From Humulus lupulus (taxonomy: Eukaryota > Streptophyta > Magnoliopsida > Rosales > Cannabaceae), in the NCBI RefSeq assembly GCF_963169125.1, contig NC_084793.1, forward strand, positions 38,466,578-38,530,577: a DNA stretch of 64,000 nt, written 5' to 3'. A program made the translations under genes and the position numbers. Shown piece by piece: positions 9,370-21,683 of this stretch. Every line of letters starts with the position of its first letter. The first letter of the stretch is position 1. The notes under the pieces are model-generated. The model was not told the origin of the DNA and searched no databases. It was given only the letters and a program-made list of their open reading frames with translations.

Positions 9370-12202
9370 ACTTAAGACTACATACTATCAATAAAATAGA
9401 AATCAATCACTTTTGCTCAATAAAACTTCTATTCACTCTAATTTCAAGCAATAGCACAACATATACCATAAATATGTAAGATATGGAAAAAATACCAAAA
9501 TAATAATATCACTATTTCTTTAGGTTTTTAACTATTCTATGATATCGTTGTCTCGGTTGGAAAGACTAAAAAAAATATCATTAGTTAAATAAAATTGTAA
9601 ACTCGTATAATAATGGACATCATTATTAACTACTTACTATTCGATCAAAATAAGAAAACAAAATTTCTTATTTTATGAGCTAGACCCACAGTTTCGATAA
9701 TCATAGATTTAGTCCCAATAGTCACCGTAGGGGTGAGTCTAGTAGAATTTGACCTACAATTATCTATCTTTCGAAATCTAACCTTGTCAAAATAACTAAT
9801 GAAAACCTTTTGTAACCCCATTAAGCTATTGACATTGATAAAATAACGGTGGAGATCGAACATTATTCTTAATATAAGCTCATTATTTAATCAAAATAGT
9901 ATTTTTATTATTAAATTTAAAAACTTAATGACTATGGTTCTCCAAAAAATTGTAAGAATTAAATTCTTGAAATCAAAGTCCTTTAATTTTCTATTAATTC
10001 TAAAGTGTCACATTGAAACAAATTCGATTAAATTAGAATTAACCTGCTGCTAATCAATATTTAGGTTTAACTATTATAATGAACCTATATACTTAACAAT
10101 TGGGCTTGTATGGAGGAGGATTGGATCCAGTATGTCGTTCCCACTACTAAGGTCTCCATACTTCCATGTAAGGTCCAAAAGATATGAATTTAAACCTTCG
10201 TATTATTAATTGATTAGGCCCACTATAGTCATGCAATATAAATTATCATTCACAAGTGGAACCACCCACAAGAGATGAATTTAAACTTTACATTTTCTAA
10301 TGGGCCCAAATAAAACCTATCATTTTATGAATGTTTTATTTAGCAAAATCCATATATTAAGCAAACATATGGGCCACTATATGCATCTAAGTCCAACTGC
10401 AAAAATATCACATATAGTGCAAGACTATGTTTGCAAAAATACCATAATTTATTTCATTTGCAAAAATACTTCAATTAATTTTGTAGAATTTATCCAAATT
10501 TTGAATTAATTAAATTTTGAAAAAAATAAATAAGTCAATTTAAATTAAATTTATCAACAATTAACATAAGTTAATTTAAATTTCATTTATAAACAATCAA
10601 CTTAGTTTGTATCATTTTGAAAAATATTAATTTAATTTAAATAGGATTTATCAACAATTAACAAAAGTTAATTTAAATCCCATTTATTAAAAAAATAATT
10701 TTTTATTAATTGGTTTGAAAAATGTGATATTTTTAAATTTTTAAATTTTAAAACAAATATCTTAAGTGTTTTTCAAAAAAATATCTTGTTTTGTTACAAA
10801 TATGAGCAAATATTTTAATCATTTATTAAAAAATAAAAAAATATTAATAGTTATAACAATCCTTAAATATCTTTAAACATTTAAACAAATTCAAATATCT
10901 ATAAAAATATCTAGTTAACAAATTTTCAAATTTCATATAATGTAAATATTAAAATCCATAGAATAATAAGATGTTAATATTTTCAAATAATAGATAAAAA
11001 AAATAACATGTATTTAAAAAATATCTTTAATAACGGATAGCATAATTCTAATATTTCAATATATTTAAAGATTTAAAATTAATTAGTTAACCAGCTTTTC
11101 AATTTGAATTTGAATCTTTATAGAAAATATCTAATTTTTAAATATCAATGAATAAAAATATCTTATTTTGAAAAATATTTTTAAATGATAGAATAAATCT
11201 GATATTTTTTGGTTTGTTATAAAAAATCAATTTCATAATTTTATTTTCTTTAATTTTAAAAATATGGATGAACAGTACCTGTGATGAGTACTATTCACGC
11301 GTGCGGCAGGTGGAAGACGAGTGCGCGCAGAAAGGGTGATACATGTAGGTGCACACAACAGCCAAACATTTTCAAAAAAAAAATGTTTGTGTAATTTTTC
11401 AACCCAAAACGTTTTCTAAATAATTTTTATTATGTTTTACACCAAATAAAGCACTTATAAAAATTAATTGCATAGAAAACACAATAAAATAACTCAAATT
11501 TGCTAATAATCACATAAAAATCAATATGCTTCATAAAAAACATGAAATTCATCCAATTACTCAACATATCAAATAATTCAATTTTTACCATGTTCATGCA
11601 TGAAAATAAATATTACCAAAGGCTTTGAGGCCACTTGTTGACAAAACTTATACATGATCTTGCTTATTTTTATGTAAATCTTATATTAAACAAATTAATA
11701 TAAGACAACCTAGGACATGTTTCTATTATTGAATTTAAACAGAGATAATAATAAGAACACTTACATTATATGCAGCATAATGTATTAGTCCTTCCTTCAA
11801 TTTCTCTAACCCTTGAATCCTTTTTGTCTCAGGGTATCACCAAGAAACTGAACCAATCTTCAATTTTCTTCAATGCCTTGCAAAGTATCCTTAGAATCAA
11901 CTAGCAAGAGTGGGCAATTCTCAACACATAAGATAGATACAAAGAGAAGAAGAATATAAGAGAATTTAGAGGCTTAGAAAATGACTTTTGCTATATAGAG
12001 AGTCTAAAACCCTAAAGCATCAAAAATTGATCTTTAGATCATTTGTCAGATAGTCTGATTTCAACTTTCACTTAGCATTCCTTTTATAGGCTCAATTATG
12101 TCATTTATTTTAATTAAAAAAATTAATAAAATAATAGATAATATCAATCATCCAAAATTATCATGAGATTTAGGCCCGTGAAATTTCTCATTTAATTATA
12201 TG
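9370..12202 (-). other. AT-rich leader and probable LTR of Copia element J
   Basis: This stretch of about 2.8 kb is strongly AT-rich and has no supportable gene. By position it should hold the leader and 5' LTR of J on the minus strand. A TATA-like TATAAAAG on the minus strand at 12081-12088 fits an LTR promoter or a solitary promoter. I could not find a clear LTR boundary or a tRNA-Met PBS. Element A is inserted at its right edge. Confidence 0.35.
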
Positions 12203-13123
12203 TGTTATCCCCATTTCCTGCCTTGGGCCCGGGATGGTGGTCCAGGCCCACTAACTGGGCAATTGGGGTTGGGCCCAGCCCAGGCCCATTTGGCAGGAAG
12301 TGATTGACATCGACGGCCCAAGTGTGGGTCCAGACCCGGACGGTGTCCAGGAAGAATGATCCGGGACGTTCATCCGAGAGACGTACAACTGTTTGGGGTT
12401 ACGGTCGAGATGCATGCAAACGGTCTCGGAGCCTGGTAAACGATCTGGGCTCTAGGTAGATGATCTGGGCTTACGGTAAATAAAGAGGGACAGTGGTAAA
12501 CGAACCCATGTCAAGTTCTCAGGGTTGGCAGGATAAAGCATCTATGACCCTAACTCCGCCCCATGAAGTGTGGGAGTTGTCCCCACGTCTCACCTACGGA
12601 AAAGGCCACCTCGGGATTGTACGCTGCTGGTTCAGACCTATGCTGCCACTACTCTGAATGATCTTGTCCCCTGAATCTGCTTCGTAACTCGAAATGCCCA
12701 GACCAAAAGCCCCAATTTTCCAGGTGACGAATGGGCTTTGGGCTGGCCCAGTGGGCTCTGGTTAATGTTTGTCTTTTATGTGCTTATCCTTTGTATTGGG
12801 CTTCCGATAGAGAAGCCAGTGGTATTTATACCTTTATTAGGCCCGGGTCAGCCCAGCCCAAGGCTAGTGCTCCTGTGAGCCTATAAATACATGTGATAGA
12901 GCACTGGGGAAGGGGTCTCTTTTTGGCTTGTATACAGTTACTCTGCTAAAACGAAGAGACTACTCCATTGTTATAGACTTTCCACGCTCTAATACAACTT
13001 TCTCGTGGACTAAGGCTCATTAACGCCCCAACCACATAAAAATCTTGTTTATATCTTCCAAATCCCTTATCATTAATCTCATTTAACTTTTATTAATATA
13101 GTTTTGGAAAATCTCGGTAAACA
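12203..13123 (+). repeat. 5' LTR of element A (921 bp)
   Basis: It starts TGTTATCC and ends GGTAAACA. TATAAATA lies at 12882-12889. The Tat hairpin at 13014-13036 has its 3' arm changed from CCACG to CCACA, a CpG-type transition. Short imperfect repeats of GGTAAACGA-like words occur at 12415-12510. Confidence 0.87.
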
Positions 13124-13182
13124 TTTTGGTGCTTTCATTGAGAGCCTGAGAAAGCTAGTGTTAACATCAAACCTCTACAACA
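13124..13182 (+). other. Leader of A with probable primer-binding site
   Basis: TTTTGGTGCTTTCATTGAG follows the LTR directly, with a near-identical stretch after the B LTR (23030-23052) and a shorter one after LTR I. The position makes it the PBS. I could not assign the primer tRNA with confidence. Confidence 0.55.
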
Positions 13183-15156
13183 ATGGTGAATACAAGACAC
13201 ACCATTTTTGACCCTACTAACCTTGAGCAGGGCAATGGAGAGTCGCTGCCCTCCCAACCTCTTCCTCAGAATCCACCTGAGGACACTCCTCATTAGACGT
13301 CCCACCCTGACAAGTCACAAGACTATGAAAGTGCAACAAAGTACGAGGAGGACTATTACGAAGAAGAGGGGAATGAGGGGGAATACCACAGCGAAGATGC
13401 GGATCTTGAGATCCCAGGAGTGGACCCCGACCAGGAGCATCGGGAGGTGACTAGACTGAGGCATTAAGTCCTGGACCAAGAGGTCAGGATTGTTGAGCAA
13501 GCAGAGGCATCCCGGCGGATGGAAGAGTCCCTCCAAGCCCTGCAGGCATTCATAACCGCTCAGGGCCCGGCAACCAATCTCCCAGCTGGCCCGCCCCCAG
13601 GAGCGCAACAGCCCGCTCCGCAGGCCAGAATCGGAGCCCCCAAAGATGCAAGGCCCCTCCCTCAGAGCAGTTTCTTGAGCCAGGCCCAGGAAAACTGGAC
13701 CGGGAGAAAAAGAAGGCCGGGGGAAAGACCCAAGGAAAAAATACCTCCGTCCCAAGAGCCGTCCCAGGACGAGCTCATCAAATCGATCCATTCCCGGTCG
13801 CTCCCTAGGAAAGATAAGGTGCGCCCCGTCCCAGGACGAGCTCATCAAATCGATCCGCAAGGGACGCGGCCGCGAGATGCCAGGCCCCGGTATGCCCCAG
13901 GGCAAGCCGAACGGGAAACGTCTTTGCACCCCAGTGCTTCGGTGAACAAGAATCACCGGGAGCGCCCGCATAATGATGAACATCACGCCCTTAGCTCCGG
14001 GGACGACACGTCCCGGATAGACCTGCGCGACGGACTGAACGCTCGAAAAGAGCGGGCCCATAAGGAAAAGATCTTCCCCCGAGGTGGCGACCTTAGGAAC
14101 AACATAAACGACAGGAAGAACGAAAGAATCCCCCTAGAGGATGGTGTGGCTAGGCAGCTCATGGAGCATCTGGCCGTTTTGAAAAAAGTCACGGACCGCT
14201 TGGTCCGCAAGCAGGAAGGAGCGGACACCGACTCCGATGAAGAGGACAAAGAGCCCTGTGCGAGGCACATCCTGGACTGTGCTCCCCAAGGGGTTCAAGA
14301 TGCTAAGTCTCACAGCCTATACTGGGAGCACTGACCCCAGAGATCATCTGTCCCAGTACAACCGACTTATGACCGTAGCCCAAGTTAGTGATGACGGCAA
14401 GTGCCTCTATTTTTCGATCACTCTAGGTGGTCCTGCCGAGGAGTGGTGGAAGAGACTTAAGCCAGGATCCATCCAATCCTGGTCAGGGCTACAGTCGGCG
14501 TTTCGCAAATAGTTCGTGGCCGCCAGGATATGCAAATCAGTGCCCTCGCCAATCTTAAACAGCTCCCTGCGAAGACTCTGAGGGCCTACATCCAACGTTT
14601 CACTGAAGAGGCCTCCAAGACTAAGGTGGACGATGCGCAGCGCCTAGTGGCATTGCAGTCTGGGATCCGGGCTGGGTCCCCTCTCTGGGATGACATGTAG
14701 CGTAGCAAGGCAGCTACCTTAGAAGAATTCATAAGGAGGGCCCATGGATTTATCAACTGGAAGGAGGCTCAGATCCAGGCTTTCGAATGGCCTCCGACGC
14801 CTCAGCCAGGTGTTCCCGGGATACGAGGTGCAGTTCCCAGTGCAGCCCTACATCACTCCCCTAATCACCCCGGGTTCGGCCGTTACGCCTGGGGTTACCT
14901 ACACCACGCCTATGGTGTACGGTCCCGCCTCTTCGGGATATGCACCAGCCCAGTCCGCCCTTTTTTCCGGGTATGGAGCCGCAGCGATCGGGTACAGCGC
15001 CGCCCCTGTCGGGGCCCAACAGTCCCAGGCGGGGGGAACGGAGGCAAGTGTAAACCCCTCCTGGGGGAAGAGGTCCGACAAAGGTCAAAATCAGTCCGAG
15101 CCAACTAAGAAAGGAAAAAGGGGCTACGAGCCCCAATATTCAGAATACACCAATTT
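13183..15156 (+). pseudogene. gag of element A, 5' and middle part
   Basis: The frame opens at ATG 13183 with an acidic N-terminus, then a basic, proline- and arginine-rich region (13519-14270), then the capsid-like retrotransposon gag core ('TDPRDHLSQYN', 'LGGPAEEWWKRL', 'LPAKTLRAYIQRF'). It is broken by stops at 13294, 13465, 14510 and 14698 and by frameshifts near 14280 and 14540. Several stops would be Gln codons in family members, consistent with C-to-T change. LTR G interrupts it at 15157, and the zinc-finger end resumes at 17529. In an active element Gag would form the cytoplasmic particle; this copy cannot. Confidence 0.75.
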
Positions 15157-17523
15157 TGTAATGCCCCGAACTCTCCGATGTGGTTTAATGGCGGGAATAG
15201 TAGGCCGGGAAGGCCATACTTGTTTAATAATGCCATTAATTGTTAAAATGCATGTTTATGTGAATTATATTATAATATGATGTTAAATGCATGCATGTGG
15301 GTCCACATTTTAAATTACAGGGGTGTGATGATAATTTGGCCCGTTGAGGGTATAATTGTATAATTGTATGCATGTTAGTGATATGTTTTTGAGACCACAT
15401 TATAATGTGGGTTTGTTCGAGCTATCCGACATGAGACGATCTTGGATTATTGATTAGCGGTCTAGTCATAACAGGCTTAAGTTCGAGGCTCGGGATGAGT
15501 CTCGGGGTGATTTTAATGATTAGAACATTACCGGGAGTTTAAGGGTAACGGGTTATAAATTATTGGTGTTTGGGATTATTGAGAATAGCGGGAATTGGAG
15601 AGCGTTAATTATGATTAACGAGATAGGTTGGAAAGGAAAAATATGCCCTTGGGAGCCTTTAGAAACCCTTAATTGACCTAGGGGTATAATGGTCTTTTTA
15701 CCCCTAGGATAGATATAAACTGATTTAGGCAGTAGAATTGAAGGGAAAACAGAGCAAGTTTTGGAGCTTACCCGTACCTTCCTTCTCCTTCATCTTCTTT
15801 GTGATTTTTGAGCCCTTGTTGAGGTAACTAGCTTAGGAAGTAGGCCTTGGGAGTTTGGGAAAGTGTTCTACCATTGAAGAGCATCACAACCTGAGTTTGA
15901 GGTAAGTTTTTAGCCACTAGTTTCCATGTATGCTATGTTTTGGTTGTTAGTTTCAGGTTATGATTTTGTTGTGGATAGTTGGAATTGATGGAAGTTTTGG
16001 TTGGGGTTTAACTTGGGTTTTGATGAGGGAGTATTATAGATCAAGTTTAGGGGTTGTATTGGATGTTTGAGTGGTGTTTGAGCTTGGTTTGAAAGGTTGG
16101 TTCCAAGGAAAATCGCAAGGGAGGAAAAACCAGAGTTTTGGCTGAACTGGGGGTTAGGCCGCAGCATGGCCAAGGAAGGCCGCGGCTCTTGAAGGGTGCT
16201 GAAGGAGGCCGCCTCTGTTTGGTGGGCAGGCCGCGACATGGCCAAGGAGGGCCGCAGCCCTTAGTGGCATTTTGGCCAAAAATGAGTTTTTGGCTCGGGG
16301 ATTCTAGCCTTAGGCCTCGGGATCGATCCTACTACCCGGTTTAGTAGTATTCGATGTCTTAGAGGCTAGGTTTTCGTTTGGGAACTTTTGTTATTCATTT
16401 TATTGATGGAATCCCATAATTGGTTATGACCAGGTAACCGCTAAGGGGACAAAAGACAAGTCGTTCTCAAGGGTCGTTCTTATATTAATTCTCGCTCGAA
16501 CCAGAGGTAAGAAAACTGCACCCCATACGTGACATGCATGGTTGTTCATGAAGCATGTTGATTGTGTAAATGTGGACATGGTTTGATTACTAAATGCTTA
16601 GCAAATCTTGCTCACTAGTGCATGGTACTGGCTCATTAGTCAGATTTGGCAAAGGTGTCAGTATCAACTGTGAAGCTGTGACTCATTAGTCAGGTTCGGC
16701 AGTGGTACTGGGCACTGGTCACATAGTGCTAACTCATATGTCAGGATGACCTTAACATGATCAACGTAAGCCAATAAAGATTAGATCTAATCGATAACTG
16801 CATTGGATGACTCAAAGAGCATTAATGCCGGACCGACCTCAAGTTCGATGAATACTATAAGCGCTTGTGTGGCTTACCCATCAATCACCCATCTGTTAAG
16901 TTAGAGACTTACCCACCAGTCTCTCATCTGTTTAAGGCTTGTGGCTTACCCAGCAACCACTCTTCTGTTTAAATTAGTGATTTGCTTGTCAATCACTCAG
17001 TATGGTTTACTAGAACCTTAAGCGATATTCACTCATCTGTTTAAGAGCTATAAGCTCTGTGTGATTATAATGATAATCATTTGATAATGTTTATATACAA
17101 TACTGTGTTTTCTTGCTGGGCTTTGGCTCATGGGTGCTATGTGGTGCAGGTAAAGGGAAAGAAAAGCTTACCCAGCCTTGAGTGGAGAGCTTAGGTGGTG
17201 ATGTGTACATATGCGGCCGCTTAACCACCACGGCCAAGGAGTTCTCAGAGGAACTAGGGGGTTTACCCTAATTTTTGCCGCTTAGGTCGGCGGGTTTGTA
17301 AATTTGAAACAGTAATGACCATTTTGAGTTGTAAACAACTTGTAAACGTTTTGATGAGCTCATGAACAGTTTTATAAACTTAATAAAATATATCCTTTCC
17401 TTTTTATTGATTTTCACCTTAGCCTGTTAATAACACTTAGAACACGTTTTTAACCAAAGGACTCGGGTAGCGGGTCAAATTTCCTGTTCACCGTAACGGT
17501 TCTGGGGTAACCAGGGCATTACA
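15157..17523 (+). repeat. Solo LTR G, Tekay/Del-like (2,367 bp)
   Basis: It starts TGTAATGCCC and ends GGGCATTACA, a perfect 10-base terminal inverted repeat. It is flanked by the 5-base duplication AATTT (15152-15156 and 17524-17528). Removing it restores the gag reading of element A across the junction. It has no PBS or coding region. A TATA-like motif is at 15714-15720 and AATAAAATATAT near 17381. The block CTTGCTGGGCTTTGGCTCAT...GTGCAGG near 17115-17155 is shared with LTRs D and E. Orientation is inferred from these signals. Confidence 0.82.
16156..16260 (+). repeat. GGCCGC/CATGGCC word repeats in LTR G
   Basis: Two copies of a composite unit, AGGCCGCRRCATGGCCAAGG followed by a second GGCCGC, occur at about 16156-16186 and 16228-16258, with an extra GGCCGC at 16207. 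GGCCGC and CATGGCC give partial palindromes. They lie about 440 bases downstream of the TATA-like motif, so unlike the D/E/F words they would be transcribed. Confidence 0.6.
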
Positions 17524-17528
17524 AATTT

Positions 17529-18015
17529 GGTGGAGACCAGGGAGAACATCTTCTTGGCCACGGAGAGGGTGGTTCACTACCGGAAGCCTAACCCCATGTT
17601 CAAAGGGGGGAAAAACCCGAGGGATACCTACAAACGGTGCGCCTACCATAAGGACGTGGGCCACATGACCGAAGAGTGTCGGTAGCTCAAGGATGAGATC
17701 GAGAATCTGATCAAGCTGGGGCATCTCCACCAGTGGGTCAGGATGCCCGTGGGAGTCCTGGGCCTGTCAGCAGATCCCGGACAACCCACTGTCCCGGGTG
17801 CCCCCAGAGCATATCCGCTGTTACTCCTCATGGGAAAGATCCAGTTTCCTGTAACATTGGGGAGCAAGTTGCAGCACTCATTCAAGTTCTACACATTCGT
17901 AGTGGTGGATTACCCCACTGCTTACAATGTCATTTTTGGCCGACCCGCACTAGTCGAGTTCGGGGCGATAACCTCCATCCGTCATCTTTGCATGAAGTTC
18001 CCTTGCGACAACTGA
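17529..18015 (+). pseudogene. gag zinc-finger end and partial protease of element A
   Basis: After G, gag resumes with 'CAYHKDVGHMTEEC', a C-x2-H-x4-H-x4-C type knuckle like that of B ('CRFHRDTGHTTDEC'), then a TAG at 17683 where B has a Gln codon. The protease part keeps its C-terminal half ('YNVIFGRPAL', 'AITSIRHL'). The active-site segment seen in B as 'IDNGSS' is absent: the sequence jumps from a glycine- and proline-rich linker to the second half, so the catalytic aspartate region appears deleted near 17770-17830. A TGA at 18013 follows. Confidence 0.7.
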
Positions 18016-18018
18016 GGG

Positions 18019-19766
18019 GTGGGGACATTCCGGGGAGATCAGAAGAGCGCCCGGAAGTGCTACCATGTGTCCGCCCGACCAATATACATGGTTCGGGAAG
18101 AACCCTTCAAGGAAGTCATCGGCCAGGTTCTTCCTCCCCCCGCTGGAAGAGTGATCCGGGAAGAAGTTGAGCTGGACCCGAGGATAGGAGACGATCGCGT
18201 CCTGGAGCCCATGGACGAGATTGAGGAGGTGTGCATTAGTGACACCGATCTGACCAAGGTAATCCAAGTTGGGAAAAATCTATCGGCAGAGGTCCGAGCC
18301 GCCATAATCACCCAAGTTAAGGAAAACCAGGATATTTTGGCCTGGTCTCATTCAGATATGACGGGGATCGACCGCAACATCATCTGCCATGCATTGAACA
18401 TCGACCCGAACGCGACCCCAATCCGTCAAAAACGAAGGCCCTTGGGGATGGAGAGGGTCGAGGCCCTCAAGCTGGAGGTAGATAAGCTGTCATCAATCAA
18501 CTACATTCGCGAGGTTGTATACCCCGTGTGGCAGGCCAACCCCGTTCTGGTGCCGAAGCCGAACGGGACGTGGAGGACGTGCATCGATTTCACGGATCTC
18601 AACAAGGCTTGCCCAAAGGATTGCTTCCCGCATCCCCGGATCGACCAGATGGTGGATGCGACATCCGGGTACAAGATCTTAAGCTTCATGGACGCTTACT
18701 CCGGATACAATCAGATTTCCATGCATATAGCAGACCAGGAGCATACCAACTTCCAAACAGACAAGGGAATATACTGCTACATCGTCATGCCCTTCGGGCT
18801 GAAGAACGCCGGGGCCACCTATCAGAGGCTTGTCAACCGAATTTTCCGGGCCCAGCTGGGGCAAAACATGGAAGTCTACATCAATGATATTCTGGTCAAG
18901 TCCAAGACACCTGGGAAACATGCGGATGACCTGGCCGAGGCTTTCGCGGTCATTCAAAAGTATGGGATGAAGCTAAATCCCAAGAAATGTACTTTCAGTG
19001 TGACCTCCGGGAAGTTCCTGGGGTTCATAGTGAGCTTCCGGGAAATAGAAGCCAATCCGGACAAGATCAAGGCACTAGTTGATATGCCCTCTCCCCGGAA
19101 GCATAAAGACGTGCAAAGTCTGACCGGGCGGATAGCCGCCCTAAGTCGTTTCGTCTCTAAGGCCACGGACAAGTGCATCCCGTTCTTCAATGTTCTTCGG
19201 GGAAGCCAACGTTTCAAGTGGTTGGCCGAGTGCGAAGAAGCTTTTCAAAAGCTAAAAGAGCACCTGGCCCGAGCGCCGATCTTGGCAAAACCGGTGGACG
19301 GGGAGCCTCTGTACCTCTATCTGTCATTGACTGAGCTCGCACTCAGCACCGCATTAGTGCGAGAGGAGGAAAAGACCCAGCTCCTAATATACTACGTGAG
19401 TAAAAGGTTATTGGGGGCTGAGTCTCGGTATCCGCTAATCGAAAAACTGACTTTTTACCTGCTGATGGCGTCCCGAAAACTCCGGCCTTACTTCCAGGCC
19501 CACACCATAAAAGTTTTAACCAACCACTCGTTGCGGCAAGTGTTGTAGAAGCCCGAGTCATCAGGGAGACTCTTAAAGTTGGCCATGGAGCTAAGTCAAT
19601 TCGACATAGCCTACATTCCTAGGGTCTCCATCAAGGGGCAAGCCCTAGCCGACTTCATCATGGAATGTTTCGGAATCACCCAGTTGGATGATCCCGCGAC
19701 CCCTGCGGCGCCCGTATGGGAGGTGTTCGTGGACGAGGCCTCGAATGAGAATGGGGCTAGGGATTA
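18019..19766 (+). pseudogene. Reverse transcriptase and RNase H of element A
   Basis: A long frame covers the RT fingers and palm ('NPVLVPKPNGTWRTCIDF', 'MDAYSGYNQI', 'MPFGLKNAGATYQRL'), then the connection and RNase H regions. The RT catalytic box reads Tyr-Ile-Asn-Asp, where B has Tyr-Val-Asp-Asp. The first catalytic Asp is Asn at 18883-18885, a G-to-A change that should abolish polymerase activity. A TAG at 19546 interrupts RNase H. The frame is lost near 19760 in a glycine stretch, where the second RNase H begins in the next frame. The product would have copied element RNA in the cytoplasmic particle. Confidence 0.85.
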
Positions 19767-21421
19767 TCCTAGTATCGCCCCAAGGACACCAGTTGCAAAA
19801 CGCCTTGCGTTTCCAGTTCAAGGCATCGAACAACGAGGCCGAGCACGAGGCCATGCTAGCCGGGTTGCATCTGGCCTGGGAGGTAGGGGCCACGAACTTG
19901 GAGATCTACAGCGATTCCCAGCTATTTGTCAGGCAAGTCTCAGGGGAATATCAAACCAAAGAGGAGAGAATGGAGGCTTATGTGACTCAGACGAGAGAGA
20001 TGCTGCAGGCCTTCAAGAAGCACTCCATCCGCCAGATCCCCAGAGAGAAAAATGTGTTCGCGAACACACTAACAAAGCTGGCCACCGATGCCGAAGCAAA
20101 GTTGTCCGGAGTGGTCCCTGTTAACCATCTCCCCATCCCAAGCATTCGAGTCTCCGCAATCAACGCCATTGACCACTCCACGTCTTGGATGGGACCCCTT
20201 ATCCGCTATCTGACAACCGGTGAGGTGCCAGCAAACAGGACCGCAGCCAGGAAGATTCAATACCAGGTCCACATATATGTCATGATGGACAGAAAACTCT
20301 ATCGCCGGGGGTTGTCCATGCCATACCTCAAGTGCATGTCTGTGACAGAACTAAGCGCCATTATGCACGAAGTACACGACGGCTTCTACGGAGACCATAC
20401 AACCAGACTCAGTCTATCCAAAGAGATCCTGCACCAAGGATATTTCTGGCCAACCATGAAGAAAAATTGTATTGACTACGTCCACAAGTGCGAGCAGTGC
20501 CAAAGATACGCGAAGGTCCCGCGGGCCCCGCCAACAGAGATAACCTTGATGACTAGCCCCTGGCCTTTCATGGTGTGGGTGATCGATCTGGTAGGATCGT
20601 TCCTGAACAGGAAAGGAGGAGTGAAGTACGCCATCGTGGCCGTCGACTACTATACCAAGTAGGTTGAGGCGGAGCCCATGAGCACGATCACTTCGAAGAA
20701 GGCCCTGTATTTTGTCATCAACAATATAGTGTGTCAGTACGGCCTCCCCTACAAGATTGTATCCAATAATGGGAAGCAGTTTGACAGCGTCCACTTCACA
20801 GATTTTTGTGAAAGACATGGTATCGTCAAAAGCTTCTCCACGGTCGCCAGGCCCCAAGCAAACGGGCAAGCAGAAGCCGTCAACAAAATCTTGAAAGGGA
20901 CATTAAAGAAAAAACTCCAAGCCTACAAGAGCTAGTGGCCCGAAGAGTTGCCCCATGTGTTATGGACTTACCGGACCACCGAGAGGACATCCACCGGGCG
21001 CACTCCTTACTCCATGGTCTATGGATGCGAAGCCGTCATCCTCGTCGAAACGACCATCCCATCTCACCGAAGAGACACGTATGATCCCACCCAGAACCAC
21101 ACTTTACTCCAGGAATCACTAGATCTCATCGAGGAGATCCGGGAGGAGTCACAAGTGCAGCTGAAGATATACCAAGGCAAGATCGCTCGGCATTTCAACT
21201 CAAAAGTAAAAAGCCGAAGGTTTGAAACCGGCGACCTAGTCCTGTGAAGAGTCTTCCCTGCTACCCAAGATCCGGGAGTAGGGGTTCTGGGCCCGAATTG
21301 GGAAGGGTCGTACGAAATCCAACACGAAGTGTGCCCCGGGACATACCGTTTAAAGCGGCTCGATGGCACAGAAGTGCCAAGAGCCTGGAACGCAGAACAT
21401 CTCCGTAAATACTATCAGTAG
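19767..21421 (+). pseudogene. Second (archaeal-type) RNase H and integrase of element A
   Basis: In frame 2 this encodes the extra RNase H domain typical of the Tat lineage ('FKASNNEAEHEAMLAGL', 'IYSDSQL'), a linker, the integrase zinc-binding region (H...H then 'CEQCQRY') and the DDE core. The first Asp is kept in 'VIDLVG'. The second reads 'IVSNNG' where B has 'IVSDNG', an Asp-to-Asn change at 20765-20767. The Glu is in 'GQAEAVNK'. Stops occur at 20660 (Trp in B), 20933 and 21245. The natural end is TAG at 21419-21421, matching the 'YYQ' end in B. Integration activity is not possible. Confidence 0.85.
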
Positions 21422-21683
21422 TCAGGAGAACGTGTTCCAATTTTGTATTTTCGTTGTAAATAATGTACGCCTTAGGGAAATTCCTTGAATAATAAAAATG
21501 GCGTGTGCAAAATGCCATAAAGAAATGTTATTAGACAATGAAAATTCTACTCAAGTGACCCCAGACCAGTCTCAGTTCACTTGTGGGGGGTATCCCCGGT
21601 ATGAACAAATACCAGACGAAGAGCAAGGCTCAGGCCTAGTCCCAACCCCAGACCGGCAAGGTCTGGGGGGTACAAACCCTATT

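Noticed and set aside
10300..10509. 69-codon plus-strand frame in the AT-rich region
   Set aside because: Composition matches random AT-rich sequence, with no motif or neighbour support.
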